Source: Diphasiastrum complanatum
Lineage: Eukaryota > Streptophyta > Lycopodiopsida > Lycopodiales > Lycopodiaceae
DNA: 36,541 bases
Reading direction: 5' to 3'
Assembly: GCA_029204225.1 (NCBI GenBank)
Contig: MU835763.1
Span: 1-36,541, forward strand
The notes under the pieces were generated by a model, which was not told the DNA's origin, searched no databases, and worked only from the letters and a program-made list of their open reading frames with translations. The position numbers and the translations under genes are program-made. Positions 1 through 33,059 of the stretch are shown here, piece by piece. The stretch's first letter is position 1. Every line of letters starts with the position of its first letter.

Positions 1-1970
1 TTGATGAATCCAAGATGTATGAAGACGAGGATGCTGAGAAGATAGATACATCCAGTGGGAAAGATGGTATAATGAGGATACCAACCTGATGATGATCCAT
101 TCATTGACCTTACCAAGTGATGAAAAGAGGATACATCTCAAGGATACTAGCTACAAGAACAGGTTGGAGAGGTAGGGACAAACCTTTTGGTGCAAGAAGG
201 ATTGAAGTTGCAGGTGACAAACGCAAGGAGAAGGATATACCATGGGATACATTTTCACCAGGAAGCCGATCACCTGACAGGAAGCTCCCTAAGTGGTTTG
301 AGAGATTGTTGGAGAGCCGCGAGATGGATGACTTTCCAGGATCATCTAGCCAGGGAGAGCTACGAAGATCAACAAGAGAGAAGACACAACCTGAAAGGTA
401 TGAGACAAATTATGCTCTCTTATCTAGCATTATTCAAAGCAAAGAACCTTCGACTTATGGTGAAGCAAAGGATGATGACATTTGGGTCAAGGCCATGGGA
501 GAGGAAATGGAGTCAATTGCTAAGCATAGCACATGGGACTTAGTAGAACCACCAATTGGCAGGAAACCCATTGGTTGCAAATGGGTATACAGGACTAAGT
601 ATCATGCAGATAGTAGTATAGCAAAGCACAAGGCAAGGTTGGTGATCAAAGGGTATGCACAAAGTTAAGGCATCGACTATGAGGAGACCTTCGCGCCGGT
701 ATGTAAGTGGAATACTCTACATCTACTTGTTGCTTTAGCTTCACATTTTGGTTGGCCTTTGCATCAGATGGATGTGAAATCTGCTTTTCCAAATGGTGAG
801 TTAGAAGAAGAGGTGTTCATGGATCAACGTGAAGGCTTTGTAGCGAAGGGATAGGAAAATAAAGTATGTTGCTTGAAGAAAGCGCTTTATGGTCTTAAAC
901 AGGCACCACGTGCATGGTATAGCAAGATTGATGCTTACTTTTGTTCAAAGGGGATGGTGAGAACACATTCTGATCCAAATCTATATGTCTTATGCTTTGA
1001 TGGTATGGTTGCTTTGATTGCTCTTTATGTTGATGACTTGATTATGACGGGAAATAATCAAGAGATGATAGATATGATCAAGAAAGACCCCATGGAACAA
1101 TTCGAGATGACAGATCTCAGCCTGATGCATTATTGCCTTGGAGTAGAGGTGTGGCAAAAAGGACACGAAGTGGGTTCAACACAGGTGAAGTATGTCAAAG
1201 AGTTGCTGCACAGGTTTAGGTTGCAGGATTGCAAACCAATGAATACTCCTATTGAAGTAAAAAGCTTTCTAAGCTTGATGAGTCACAGTCATGTGATGCT
1301 ACGCTGTATAGGCAGCTAGTAGGGAGCATTACCTTACCACGACTAGACGAGATATATGCTATGTTGTTGGCATTGTAAGTCAGTTTATGGCAGCACCTAC
1401 AGAAACGCATTGGAAGGACGGCTAAACGCATTTTGCATTATGTGAAAGGCACTTCAGAGTGTGGCTTGATTTACAAGAAGCATGATGGTTTACCTGAGTT
1501 GTGTGGCTATGTGGATGCAGATTGGGGAGGTGACTATGATGATCGTAGATCCACCACAGGGTATGTATTCCAGTTTTGTGGTGGTTGCTTTTCCTGGTCT
1601 AGTAAGAGGCAAAGTACAATTGCTCTATCCACCACAAAAGCAGAGTATAAGGCAATGTGTAGTGTAGCACAAGAAGCTATATGGTTGAGACAAAATCTTG
1701 GAAGAAGTTGGCATGAAGCAGAAAAATCCCACGACATTACATAGCGACAATCAGAGTGGCATTCAGCTAGCAAAGAATCCAGTGTTCCATGCGAGAACTA
1801 AACACATTGAGATTCAATATCACTTTATACGTGAGAGGCTGCTGAGTCGTGAAATTCATGTTGTTCATTGTAGCACAGAAGAACAACTAGCTGATATTTT
1901 CAGTAAGTCACTTGTTGGAGAAAAGTTTGATAAGTTTAGATCAAAGCTTTATGTACTTAAAGTTTGTTGA
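1..1970 (+). pseudogene. Ty1/copia retrotransposon pol remnant (integrase tail, RT, RNase H)
   Basis: The 3' part of a copia polyprotein; the window opens in the acidic integrase tail. RT landmarks in order are WVKAMGEEMESI (about 483), GCKWVYRTKY, a degenerate YEETFAPV, QMDVKSAF (about 768), LKKALYGLKQAPRAWY (about 876-920) and LYVDDLIMTG (about 1024), which is the YVDD catalytic box. RNase H follows with GYVDADWGGD, STTKAEYKAM and HSDNQSG. The order RT, RNase H, end of pol, with integrase upstream, defines copia rather than gypsy. It is dead: TAA at 666-668 and TAG at 852-854 lie in the RT frame, the frame is lost after about 1260, recovered in a second frame from 1433, and shifts back near 1698. 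The final stop is 1968-1970. It lies upstream of the BONZAI gene on the same strand. The family call is secure; the lineage within copia is not resolved. Confidence 0.93.
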
Positions 1971-2024
1971 CTTTAAAGCTATGTATATGATTGTATAAAA
2001 AGTAGACTCTACTTTAAGGGAGAG

Positions 2025-2298
2025 AGTTAGAATTAAAGTAGAATCACTGTGCTACTGTACTGTGGGTCCTATCAGTTGATAAGGATCAGTTGGCCTCGCC
2101 ACGAGGCAAGTCGACGGGACACGCGTCCCGCCAACGACAACCTGGGTCATGCATGGGTTGCCTGAGTGAACAACTATATGTACAATGTAATTTCACTTTG
2201 AGAAATACAGTTGCTATGTGAGCTTGTTGTGGAGAGTGTTTTCTGTTTGTGTTACTGTGTAGCATGATTTGTGTTCATGTGCAAAGCAAATTCTAAGT
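2025..2298 (+). repeat. 3' LTR of the copia element
   Basis: Directly after pol comes a purine-rich run (about 2016-2026, AAGGGAGAGAG), as expected for the polypurine tract. The LTR follows and is bounded by the inverted termini TTAGAATT (2027-2034) and AATTCTAA (2289-2296). The outermost TG/CA appear mutated (AG at 2025, GT at 2297). A TATA-like ACTATATG lies near 2172. Total length is about 270 bp, short but normal for copia. The matching 5' LTR would be left of the window, so its age cannot be estimated here. Confidence 0.75.
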
Positions 2299-3055
2299 AA
2301 TTGCTCTATGAATCTCATGGCACAATTTGCAAGTCTTGAAGCCATTGCGATCAACAACACAAGCTACAAGCACAAAGCTTCCAACTCTCTTCAAGCGCCT
2401 CCAAAGTGGCCTTCACCATAATCATATACACTTCGAACCATTAAGATCCAAAATGTGAACCTTTACAATGAAACTTCAAGTTTTCCTTTAGCAATTTCGT
2501 AATTATCTCGGCTAAACTTGTAAATAATGCCAAACGATGTGGACATCATTGAATAGGAGACATATGAAACAATAATTTCATCATGATCAGGCTTCTTTCC
2601 AGAGGTTAATCTTATGCAAAAATACCGAGTAACCTGACATGATTGAATGCAAGACATGCATGAATCGTCAAGAACATGATTCCTCGAGGAGTTTAATCCT
2701 TTGCATGTATAGATTAAACACATGTGCCATCATGAACATGTTTCAAGACATATAGGAAGCATCAGGATCATGTTTCGTAACGGAACGTGATTGAATGCAA
2801 GACGCATAGGAGCCATCGAGATATGTTTCTTCGAGAGTTTAATCCTTCACACATATTGAATAGATGAACAAGGCACACCCTAAAATTAAGAAAAAACCCC
2901 AATTCATGTGATTATTTATAGCATCCATGAGCTGGCTCCTTCCACCAGGTCAATAACGTTCGTAACTTAGCGTGGCAGCCAAGTAGACGCAAAAGAAGAT
3001 ATAGGGTTGTCACAGCCTCTAAGTTACGCTCTCAGCAACAAAAATCGGGAAATAG
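2299..3055. other. Intergenic stretch with a diverged tandem duplication, no gene seen
   Basis: No protein-coding similarity was recognised. The segment starting GATTGAATGCAAGAC at 2641 recurs at 2789 (offset 148). After it, related text continues in both copies (a CTCGAGGAGTTTAATCC / TTCGAGAGTTTAATCC block), so this is an old two-copy tandem duplication spanning about 2636-2870. The rest is unassigned. Confidence 0.5.
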
Positions 3056-3757
3056 TTTAATGGAGCTCTAAGCCGGTCAAATGCAGCCAGTCAATACCGT
3101 CTATTTGCTTGCGCGTATTGGCCTCGATACACAAAGGAACGTTTAGGGTGGTTGCTTGTTCGAGGCTTTTGTGTTTTTGATCGACGCGGTCGTCTTCTTT
3201 TGCTTCGTTTGTGCTCTCTTTTCGTTCGGCTTCGCTTTTTTCATCGAAACAAGATCCATCATCGAGCGACGCATCATCATCATCTAGCTCTCTCGTCATA
3301 ATCGAAGAAATCAAGAAGGTTTGTCTTCATATCTGCTTTCTTGAGGCCATATTTGAGTCGAAAATCCTCTTAACGAGCTATTAAGTATGGTAGTTGGCTT
3401 GCGGATCAGTATTTTGTGATTGTATCTCATATTCGCATAATAATAAGCTTAAATGTTTCAACAGATGAGCTTCAGATGTTTTATCTTGTGATTGGCTGCA
3501 GTCTGTGGTTTTGTTTCAGGGATGAGATCTCAGGCTGAGGAGGATGTCGGGGACGGAAGTTGAAAGGAATGGAGTATTTATCGGGGATGTAATGAGACGA
3601 TATCTGCTTTCTGAGGGTTCTGTAAAATGCGAATAAAATGAAAACGATCGTGGATTTCGGTCAGATCTTTTGTGCTTCTGGTAGCGAAGGAGAAGATGGA
3701 CGTGGAAATAGGCTATAGGACATTTTTGTGGACGTTTGAATCGAAGGTACGAACAAG
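3056..3757 (+). promoter_or_regulatory. Candidate promoter and first untranslated exon of the BONZAI gene
   Basis: Between about 3090 and 3320 the sequence is rich in CpG and pyrimidine runs (TCGACGCGGTCGTC, TTCGTTCGGCTTCGC, ATCGAGCGACGC). The rest of the window is AT-rich and CpG-poor. This fits the unmethylated promoter or 5' leader of an active gene rather than TE debris. A good splice donor, ACAAG|GTATGT, lies at 3757/3758, which could end a non-coding first exon. No confident TATA box was found and the transcription start is not placed. The minus strand of the same stretch holds an 85-codon open frame (3057-3314), discussed among the rejected items. Confidence 0.35.
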
Positions 3758-5782
3758 GTATGTCTTAGGGTGCTATCTCTACCTCATATGGATTCTAAAT
3801 CGGCTGATTACTCTATGCTAATTAAGGATTGAAGTTGACTACATGCATACTTTTCCACTGTGAATTGAAGTTGACTACATGCATACTTTTCCACTGTGAA
3901 TAAGGAGATTGGAAGTCATGCAATGTAAGAAGAAGCTGCATTGGTGTTTATTGTGAAATCAGCTGAACAGATATGAATGTCTGGAGGTTGGACTTTATAG
4001 CATTCATCTATGCATTACATTGCTTGTCAAATATGATGCTATACATTTTTGGATAAAGATAAGCTGCATTTTGACCCTAAAATGGTTTATATTTCTCGTT
4101 GAAAATGACCAGCATGTCTCACTGAGCTTGCGTGGCTAGTGGCCTGACATGAGATATTTTTTTTATTAGATCCAGCTTGCATGAACCAATTTTTGGAAGA
4201 AAGATTTATCATAGAAGTAGTAAGGATTTCAAGCTAACTTGTCGATGTAGTTTTCTTCCTATGGTTCTTTATTCAAGGACTAATGTCCATTTTCCCTCTC
4301 CTTCACTATCAATCAGTAAGTATCCCCTGCTCCATAAATGTTCCTTTGTTTTCCTTGTTTCTGCAGTGTATTCAGCCCTACTACGTAAATGTAAGGTTTT
4401 CCTGTATGTTTTTCTTGACTTTTTTCCTTAAAAATAGTGATTGTTTCCCCTTCTGTAGTTCCTGGCACACTTATTAGTAAGTGCTGAATTGTAAAGCAGC
4501 TTGCTATTTTGGAGTGGAATGCAAATATGCATCATACAGATTCCAAATGGATCACCTTCTCTGCACTTTGAAAGTGGTTAGGACTTAACTTCTTTGATGG
4601 GGAAATTGGAGTATTTGTGTAGGATTAGCTTTATCTGGATCTTGATTAATCATGCCGATCCAGGCCACCACGAAACAGGGAGTAACAAGATTTTACATCC
4701 CCTGAATTGGAATCCTTTAACTGTGGAGATCTACTTTAAAAGGACTGTTGATCATCCATGAAAATGGTTTTTATGCATTGGAATAAATGGTATTGGAATC
4801 ACATAGGTTCAATGACTTATTCAGGTGCCACATGTGGACTTTGAAAGCTGATGCAAGGAGCTCAAAAGAGTTGAGAAATTTCAACCCTCAGTCGTAACTT
4901 CTTGAGTACTCAGAAGCAAGGTTTTTGTTTTTGACATCTGCTCTTTAAATGGGGGAGTGCATTTTAAGAAGGAAGTTGCACTTGGAAATTTTCTCTCCAT
5001 TTAAACATTCTGCTTGTGAGGGACCCCTGTACTTTCAGGAGCGCTTTGTATTTTTTCCAAGGATTTGTCTATCAGATGCTTTTGACTGCAAATGTCAAAA
5101 TGTGCAAGTCTGAGAAACCTGCTCTAAGTAAGAGTTGGGAATATTATGTGCACACAAGAAGCATTCTTACTCCATTTATCTGGATTCTGGATGAACTGGA
5201 ATGTTGTTAGCCTCTTACATCATGGTTCTGAAAACCTTAGCTATCTGAAGAACCTGACCTAGAAGCTTTATCTGATCAGATTCTGAAAAATTCCAGGTTA
5301 ATCTCTTCTAGGTCCAATAAGTTGGAAGTCCATTTTGAACTCTCAGTTTCTCTTCACAAACAGTTTTGTTTTCTAGAAAGAAGTGCCCGTCTTGAAAAGG
5401 ATAGCTTGCAGTTTGGTTGCATGTTCAATTATCTGTGAGAAGGTTTAGTGGTGGATAATTGAATGTAAAGTCGGAAATTCATTGTGGAAAAGCGTTCTCG
5501 TAGGATAGTTTCGATAGCTCACTTAATTCTTTTTACCACCATGTCCCCTCAAATGTGTGAGAAACCGTTTGGTACCTTTTGTGCAAGTGGCTATATTCCA
5601 TTGCTGCTTGAGATTCATAAGGTTCAGGTTGAAGGGAGAGCTTAGGCTTTGGATCTTGCATCAGAAGTTACATGCCTTTAGCACAGAGATCAATGATTGT
5701 TAAAATTGATAGCTAAATTATTGCAAGGAGACTAACTGCTGTTATCTATTTCTATCCTACTTTAACATACACGTGTCTGTAG
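3758..5782 (+). other. Putative 5'-UTR intron of the BONZAI gene
   Basis: If the donor at 3758 (GTATGT) is used, the best acceptor is TGTCTGTAG at about 5782 (or the CAG at 5790), preceded by a pyrimidine-rich tract. That leaves a 5'-UTR exon running into the start codon at 5977. No long ORF or TE domain was recognised between 3900 and 5780. This is inferred only from splice-site quality. Confidence 0.3.
3828..3899. repeat. Perfect 36-bp tandem duplication (2 copies)
   Basis: A 36-bp unit beginning ATTGAAGTTGACTACATGCA occupies 3828-3863 and is repeated without any mismatch at 3864-3899. The identity suggests a recent duplication. It lies in the presumed 5' leader intron of the BONZAI gene. 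Confidence 0.97.
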
Positions 5783-5904
5783 ATTGGCAGTAAAGACAAT
5801 TTTCAAGAGAACTTGCAAGAGGATCACAGTATTCCCGAAGTTTGCTGGAGTGTGGAGGCTAGGAATCCTGTGTGTACCTGTTCCTTGAGAAAGTTTTGGT
5901 TGAC

Positions 5905-5952
5905 ATGGAACTTTTAAACTTGGTTTGGGGACAAAAGGCTTTGGACATGTGA
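5905..5952 (+). promoter_or_regulatory. Upstream ORF of 15 codons in the BONZAI leader
   Basis: The only ATG between the candidate acceptor (about 5782) and the main start is at 5905. It opens a 15-codon frame (MELLNLVWGQKALDM) that stops with TGA at 5950-5952, 24 nt before the main ATG at 5977. If transcribed in the leader it could dampen initiation. There is no evidence of conservation. Confidence 0.35.
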
Positions 5953-5976
5953 AAGCCTTCAAGAACGTTCATCAAA

Positions 5977-28526
<22,550 letters not shown>

Positions 28527-29098
28527 CTGTTATCTTGTATTAGGATTTGTGAAGCTTTAAATTTTTAATAGCTTAATTCCCTCAATGAAAAATGTACACA
28601 TTTTGGTTTATTCCTAGATTTTTCAATAATTCAATGTTTTTTTTGGTCTCTTAGTTTTGATATCATTTAACTTTTCCATCATTATGGACCAGGCTAAGAG
28701 TTTATTTGTAGAGCTGAAGTTTAGGCAATGATTTTTTACTACATGGTCAGTAGTAGCATGCAGACATAAGCAATGTTTTCCTATCATAAAAAATTCTCAG
28801 TCGGAAGGATATGAGGCTAAACTGTTGTGCGACCTGGAGATTAGAGAAAAGCTTGCCAGGAAATTTTGGGAAAATTTCTGTATGATCAAAAGAGTCAAGC
28901 GAGCACTTCATGCCGCTTCTTTTGTATGACAGCGAATACAGGATTTGGTACTTCTAAAGTGCATCTTACTGGTGTTAGCATGCTTGATATGATAATTATT
29001 TCCATCTTTCAGGAAATTACACAACCTATAATTAAGTTCATGAAAACTATCCTTCAAAAGAGCAAATTATAATTTAAAGAGTTTTGGTTTTTTACAAG

Positions 29099-29165
29099 CA
29101 CCTCCACATTTGTAAAGACTAGGCAGTTATAGGAGCTAGAAACTAATCAACGTTGGCTGCAGCAG
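29099..29165 (+). other. Candidate alternative terminal exon or 3'-UTR exon of BONZAI
   Basis: A T-rich tract ends TTTTTTACAAG (29098) and a strong donor GCAGCAG|GTATGT sits at 29165/29166. If exon 16 is cut at 28494 (GAAAA|GTATTG), joining to 29099 keeps phase and gives ...YMDLKTPPHL with TAA at 29113-29115, a protein of 571 residues. That short Pro-containing tail resembles known BON ends (…KPIPP). Alternatively the exon is only in the 3' UTR. Confidence 0.4.
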
Positions 29166-29414
29166 GTATGTTTATTCTATGAAAGTTCTATGTCCATTAA
29201 GGTATCGCATTTAAGAGTTTTTCTGGTTTTGCGACTTGATTTCTAATTTGAAGCTTGTGCCAGTTTTTATTTGAAATACTGTGTGTCATATCCTCCATGA
29301 CATGTTGTTAGGTCATGTGTTTTAAATGCTGGTCATTCTTGCTTGCATTGTCAAGATCACTGACTGGACTGGCGTTCTTAAATAAAAAACTCAAAATATT
29401 ATCTACCCCTCTCT

Positions 29415-29530
29415 GTTGAGTCGTCCTATGGATAGAGCGTTGCCTGTTAGCCTGTGTATTGCAAGATTTCGATTCGCAACTGAAATATGGCCCTCTGGGA
29501 AGTTTCAATGGAATGTTGGGCCTGTGGCAG
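29415..29530 (+). mobile_element. tRNA-related SINE-like fragment
   Basis: TGGATAGAGCGTTG (29429-29442) matches the tRNA A-box context, and GATTTCGATTCGC (about 29465-29477) resembles the B-box GGTTCGANTCC. The spacing (about 36 bp) is slightly short for a tRNA and there is no acceptor-stem pairing. Non-tRNA sequence continues to about 29530. A decayed tRNA-derived SINE in the 3' region of BONZAI is the likeliest reading. Confidence 0.45.
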
Positions 29531-29742
29531 TTGAAAAACTCTGTACAAGCTTTTCATATTACTTATTCACTACTTATTCACTTAGTTTCTAGTATTTGAT
29601 TGGGCTTCCTTTGAGAGCTTATACCCTAATATTTTCTTAGAGTCAGTTTGAGTTCATCTTATTTGCTTTCTTCTTTTGTACCACGATGAGTTATATTGAC
29701 AGTGCATCTCACTTCTTTTCATCCATCATGATACATTCTCAG

Positions 29743-30140
29743 GAAGACGAGAGGAAAATGATAACTCCCAAGAGAATCGAAAATTGATGCCGACCTCATC
29801 TCGTGTGGCAACAGTCCTAGGTCCAGACAGTTCCCCAATTCAATTGAGAGCTGAAGCTTGGATCTCTAAAGTCGACCTAGATCTCTGTTCCAAAGGAATA
29901 GTAATTTCATAGCATAGGATTTGATTTCAGCAGAAAAATTCTCACATAGCTGATTAGAGGCTTTGATGTGGGATTCTGTGAAGTCAATTATTGCATGCAG
30001 AAAATTTGATGGTTCATTAAACATGTCATATTTGATTTCACTTGCAATGAACATTTGTCTTGTACAGCTTAGTGCAGTGAATTGTATTTAAGCTTTCATG
30101 ATAGTTGGAGATCTCCAAATTCTTATCATAAAAAAATAAA
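29743..30140 (+). other. Candidate last 3'-UTR exon of BONZAI with poly(A) signal
   Basis: A good acceptor (ATACATTCTCAG, ending 29742) pairs with the donor at 29166 to define a possible 577-bp 3'-UTR intron. Downstream, AATAAA occurs at 30135-30140. An open frame of about 57 codons starts at the acceptor and ends near 29912, but it has no recognised domain. Support is splice-site quality only. Confidence 0.35.
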
Positions 30141-30936
30141 AATGGTACAGAGAACAAAAATGAATATTGGTGCAAGCAAGTCAGACTGTACTCATCTCAT
30201 CAAAAGATTTCATATTATATCCTGAGTATGAATACTATCTTACATTATCACTTGGAATACCTATAAGATCAAAATTTTATGATTACTGATTTGCATTGGT
30301 GGTATTTACCTCAAGTACAAATTTCTTGAATCAAAACAAGTAGTTTGTTATTGACACTAGGAAAGGGTGAAAATACAATTACCACATTTGCATTACCATC
30401 AACGACAAAGGAAAAGCCAATGACTAGTCATCGTCATCCCCATTCAACTTAAAACTCTTCATCAGCTGTTAACTATCCTTGATTCTATTGAAAGCAAGAG
30501 CAACAGCACCGCTGACTTGTCCAATGATGTAGATATGGCACCTTAGTCAAGCTACTTCACCATGTGCACTTGCATTACTCAAAGCTTGTATTTAGCACAT
30601 TCATTATTAAATTTAAAATGTTCAACTATAATGATTAATTTTGAAAGATTATGTAGATCTCACTTATGCACTTGTCATGAATAGTTTGAGAATAATCAAT
30701 AAATTGAGATCTATTGCTAATGCCATGTTTTTTGTTTTATCCATTGTTGGACATAATGAATTGTACACATCAAAAAAAATTTCGCAACTAATATTATTGA
30801 AAATTTTAAGAAATATTCCTCAACAAGTTGGCAAGGGCCATGAGGCCAACTCCAACAAATGAGGACATATGAGAAAGAAAAAAAAATTGAAAGAAAAAAT
30901 AACTTTTGTTTGTACTACGAAGGTTCAAATTTTTGT

Positions 30937-30938
<2 letters not shown>

Positions 30939-30995
<57 letters not shown>

Positions 30996-30996
30996 A
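30939..30996. repeat. AG microsatellite
   Basis: GAGAGACAG followed by AG units with one GG interruption near 30976. Frames of alternating Arg-Glu or Ser-Leu through it are artefacts. Confidence 0.97.
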
Positions 30997-31652
30997 ACAC
31001 AAATTTCACTTAATTCTTCTTGAAAGGTCAAGACTAAACCTTTTGAATCCTTCTATCATATAGCATAACAGATTGAAATTGTATAAAAACTTACAGAACA
31101 AAGTATCATAAAGTCAAGCAAGTCTTAGGAAACTCAGCTGTTACCTGTCACCATCCCACCAAACAAAATCTCACGAGTTAGTACAGTGAGAAAGACATGT
31201 GTCATAGTTGAGTTTCAATTGTTATCCATGTCCGAAACAAGATTCATTATAACTAAAATGTATCATAATTAGTTCAATCTTTCCTATCATTATTTTATCA
31301 TGTTGTAGGTTTTCATTGTATCAGGGCGTTTGCCATATTTATTAGTTTTTAGGCAATTACTCCTATCATTACTACACAATCGTCTAAAAGCATTTTATGA
31401 AGCAGTCAAAATCAATCACGAAAATGGAAAAGGTCTGATTTGGTCATAGACGTCGGTAGTAGGCCATATCCATGCCATCATGTACCCATTGGTACCATGA
31501 ATGAACCCTGGTGGACTCTATGAAATCATGCTTAGGCAAATCCATGCCATTCAGGTTCACCAAACACAAGACCGATTCAAACAAAATAGATGTCCAATCC
31601 TACAAAACATTATGCTATTAGAGTCCAGTAACATGTCTTTTTTTAACAAGTA

Positions 31653-31716
31653 GGGTGTGGTTGTTGGTAGGTTTGAAAAGCATGGATATGCTTTTCAAAC
31701 CATCGACAACCACCTT
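31653..31716. repeat. Near-perfect hairpin with a 4-nt loop
   Basis: GGTTTGAAAAGCAT (31670-31683) pairs exactly with ATGCTTTTCAAACC (31688-31701) around a GGAT loop. Pairing continues outward through about 12 more bases (TGGTTGTTGGT with ATCGACAACCA), with one bulged A and two positions that would be G-U in RNA. Foldback DNA or a transcribed hairpin are both possible. Confidence 0.85.
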
Positions 31717-32392
31717 AATTGTAATCAATTGAAGAAACAGTTTATTTCTGTGCATTACTGGTTCAATCGTTGCATATAGACCCTATCTATACTTGTATCC
31801 AATACGAAAACCCTGATTTTTGTAATGCAAGTTTGAAAATAGTTGTTGAAAGTTTAGTATCACATTCCATAAGTAAAACATCGTATTAGTCTAAGAGACG
31901 TAAAAAAATGCTTAAGAATACATTGATGGTTTTTTGGGTTACTAGTAACAGCCCAACTCTTCGAATTGTAAAACACATATGTGTCAAGGGGTATGTATAG
32001 TATAATACCTAAATACATGTTGAAGATTCTTTTTGAGAGGTAGTCATGATCGTATTTCTAACTTGATATATTGCAAGCCCTTCTAGTATTGGTACCGAAG
32101 AGCAACAGATCATGTTAATGCCATAATAACCCTTATAGTAATGGTTTCGAAAGGAAGCCTAGTAAACCTAAACACTGCAATCTCATATGTATTTGCCGTA
32201 GAATCCTTCTTTTGATAGTAAAAACTAAGGACAATAAGATTCAATAGAATAGGTAGTGATATAGTTATGCTACTTTCACTAATATGGAGCACCATAACTT
32301 CATAGACAATAGAACATTTACTAATTGACAATGAGTTGAGTTTGAAACCATAATATTTTAGAGCATATACCTACCTTCGAAGGGCACCTCGG

Positions 32393-32700
32393 ATGGAGAT
32401 ACCAAAATACGACGGATCATCAGATCCCATCCGCTTCCTCCAGATCTACGAGCAAGCTTGTGAAATCTACGACGATTGGACACCTGCAGAGAAGTTGATG
32501 TTGTTCCCCATGTCACTAGTAGCGGTGGCTCAAGATTGGTTTTTCAATTTGTCAGAGGAAGAAAAATCCACCGGGGAAGTGGTTAAAGTGACTCTCATCA
32601 CGCGCTTTAAACCAAGGAAGTTCCTAGAAGACCCATTTCTCCTACTCAGCAAGGTCACATGTTGGTCAACTTGACTGGTTTCCCCTTATGGCCACTAGGG
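32393..32700 (+). pseudogene. Gypsy gag fragment on the plus strand
   Basis: An open frame of 93 codons reads EIPKYDGSSDPIRFLQIYEQ, CEIYDDWTPAEKLMLFPMSL, AQDWFFNLSEEE and LITRFKPRKF. This is the retrotransposon gag pattern (PxYDGxxDP...F...Y......W.........FP..L...A..WF..L). It breaks off near 32670. It is opposite in orientation to the large gypsy pol to its right, so it is either a separate insertion or an inverted piece. No zinc knuckle was seen. Confidence 0.8.
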
Positions 32701-33059
32701 AAGCCAAAGGTGGTGAGATTGTTGCCAGTCAAGTAGATAATCGACTGAAAATTTTGAAGATCAATGCGAAAAATAAGTTGCTTCTGATCAAAATTTTTGT
32801 ATGCCTGGTACATCAAATATAGGGTCTGGTGGCCCGTCCGTGGTGGAATTTGAAATTCAAGTGTTTTAAAACACTTGTTCAGCCTGTGTATACCATTGAT
32901 TCATCATGTCATCTTCACATAGAACGAGTTTTAGTGGTCTGAGGCATAGCAGGAATATCTTCACTATGGTCTAAATCCGAATCGACCATTTTTTTTGGAA
33001 ATTTTGATTTTTTTTTTAAGTTCTCTGGAGTGTTGTTAGATGAGATATGGTGGCTACAG

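Larger units (their letters stand above)
30150..32390. other. Intergenic stretch without a recognised gene
   Basis: No conserved domain was found on either strand. Contents I can point to are the AG microsatellite (30939-30996) and a short inverted repeat (31653-31716). The rest is AT-rich and unassigned. Confidence 0.45.

Noticed and set aside
3057-3314. 85-codon minus-strand ORF, strongly acidic (ELDDDDASLDDG)
   Set aside because: It lies antisense in the CpG-rich presumed leader and its Asp/Glu richness comes from CATCATCATC and TCTTCTTTT runs on the plus strand. No domain or splice context supports a gene.
29415-29530. A functional tRNA gene
   Set aside because: A/B-box-like motifs exist, but acceptor and anticodon stems do not pair and spacing is short. 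A SINE relic fits better.
29743-29912. A coding C-terminal extension of the BONZAI protein
   Set aside because: The frame is open from the acceptor for about 57 codons, but copines end soon after LLAELPxQFLxYM, both plausible upstream stops precede it, and no domain is recognisable.
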